Assembly: GCF_030418295.1 (NCBI RefSeq)
Contig: NZ_JAUHQA010000001.1
Span: 1,984,001 to 2,048,000, forward strand
Length of the DNA: 64,000 nt
Source: Demequina muriae
Lineage (GTDB): Bacteria > Actinomycetota > Actinomycetes > Actinomycetales > Demequinaceae
Direction: 5' to 3'
Positions 63,999 through 64,000 of this stretch are shown here, in pieces. The notes under the pieces are model-generated. The model searched no databases. It was not told the origin of the DNA and was given only the letters and a program-made list of their open reading frames with translations. The position numbers and the translations under genes were made by a program. Each line of letters opens with the position of its first letter. Position 1 is the first letter of the stretch.

Positions 63999-64000
63999 GC

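Overview
The window comes from a high-GC actinobacterium, most likely of the order Micrococcales (Cellulomonas/Demequina-like saprophytes). This rests on EndoMS/NucS mismatch repair, the GlgE maltosyltransferase, a Scy/DivIVA-type coiled-coil protein, CebR-type sugar control, LPXTG-like sorting, and many start codons placed 6-7 nt after a TANNNT box, as in leaderless actinobacterial genes. No rRNA, tRNA, phage, IS element or CRISPR array was seen. Species cannot be fixed from this sequence.

Layout. 1-2.6 kb: end of the ATP synthase operon (atpG end, atpD, atpC), then nucS. 2.6-6.2 kb: GH1 beta-glucosidase, a small Cys/His protein and two alpha/beta hydrolases. 6.3-12.2 kb: an 834-residue hendecad coiled-coil protein with a small partner on the minus strand, then a membrane protein, a lipoprotein and a thioredoxin-fold/TPR protein. 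12.4-16.7 kb: glgB and glgE. 16.8-27.9 kb: a galactan locus (LacI regulator, GH42 beta-galactosidase, SBP and two permeases, large cell-wall-anchored GH53 endogalactanase). 28-30.1 kb: glgX. 30.2-34.3 kb: voltage-gated cation channel, a conserved unknown, etfBA, an SDR. 34.5-37.5 kb: secreted nuclease ending in a cellulose-binding module. 37.6-41.5 kb: cysteine desulfurase, epimerase-like protein, PTP-type phosphatase, mnmA. 41.6-46.2 kb: cellobiose-type ABC importer with CebR-like repressor and tandem operators. 46-53.2 kb: oxidoreductases, TetR with a KstD-like flavoprotein and an SDR, Hsp20, DUF1275. 53.3-63.2 kb: nitrogen/purine scavenging (formamidase, AtzH-amidase, PucG, allantoate amidohydrolase, MobA-like transferase, OHCU decarboxylase, HIU hydrolase), interrupted by Fic, PhzF and a diacylglycerol-kinase-like gene. 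63.3-64 kb: DUF2975 with a YozG-like regulator.

How it fits together. The organism appears built to live on plant polymers. The anchored GH53 enzyme cuts galactan at the surface, the gan transporter imports the oligomers, and GH42 hydrolyses them under LacI control. The ceb importer with the GH1 beta-glucosidase would do the same for cello-oligomers. Surplus glucose could be stored and recovered through GlgE/GlgB/GlgX. The purine genes, amidases and the cellulose-binding nuclease suggest nitrogen and phosphate scavenging in the same plant-litter niche.

Most notable signals: the hendecad cytoskeletal protein; the CBM2-nuclease; an unusual channel filter; a 22-bp divergent leaderless promoter with overlapping -10 boxes; and a 12-mer (GGCCGATGCGCG) found at least eleven times, including as inverted pairs in terminators.
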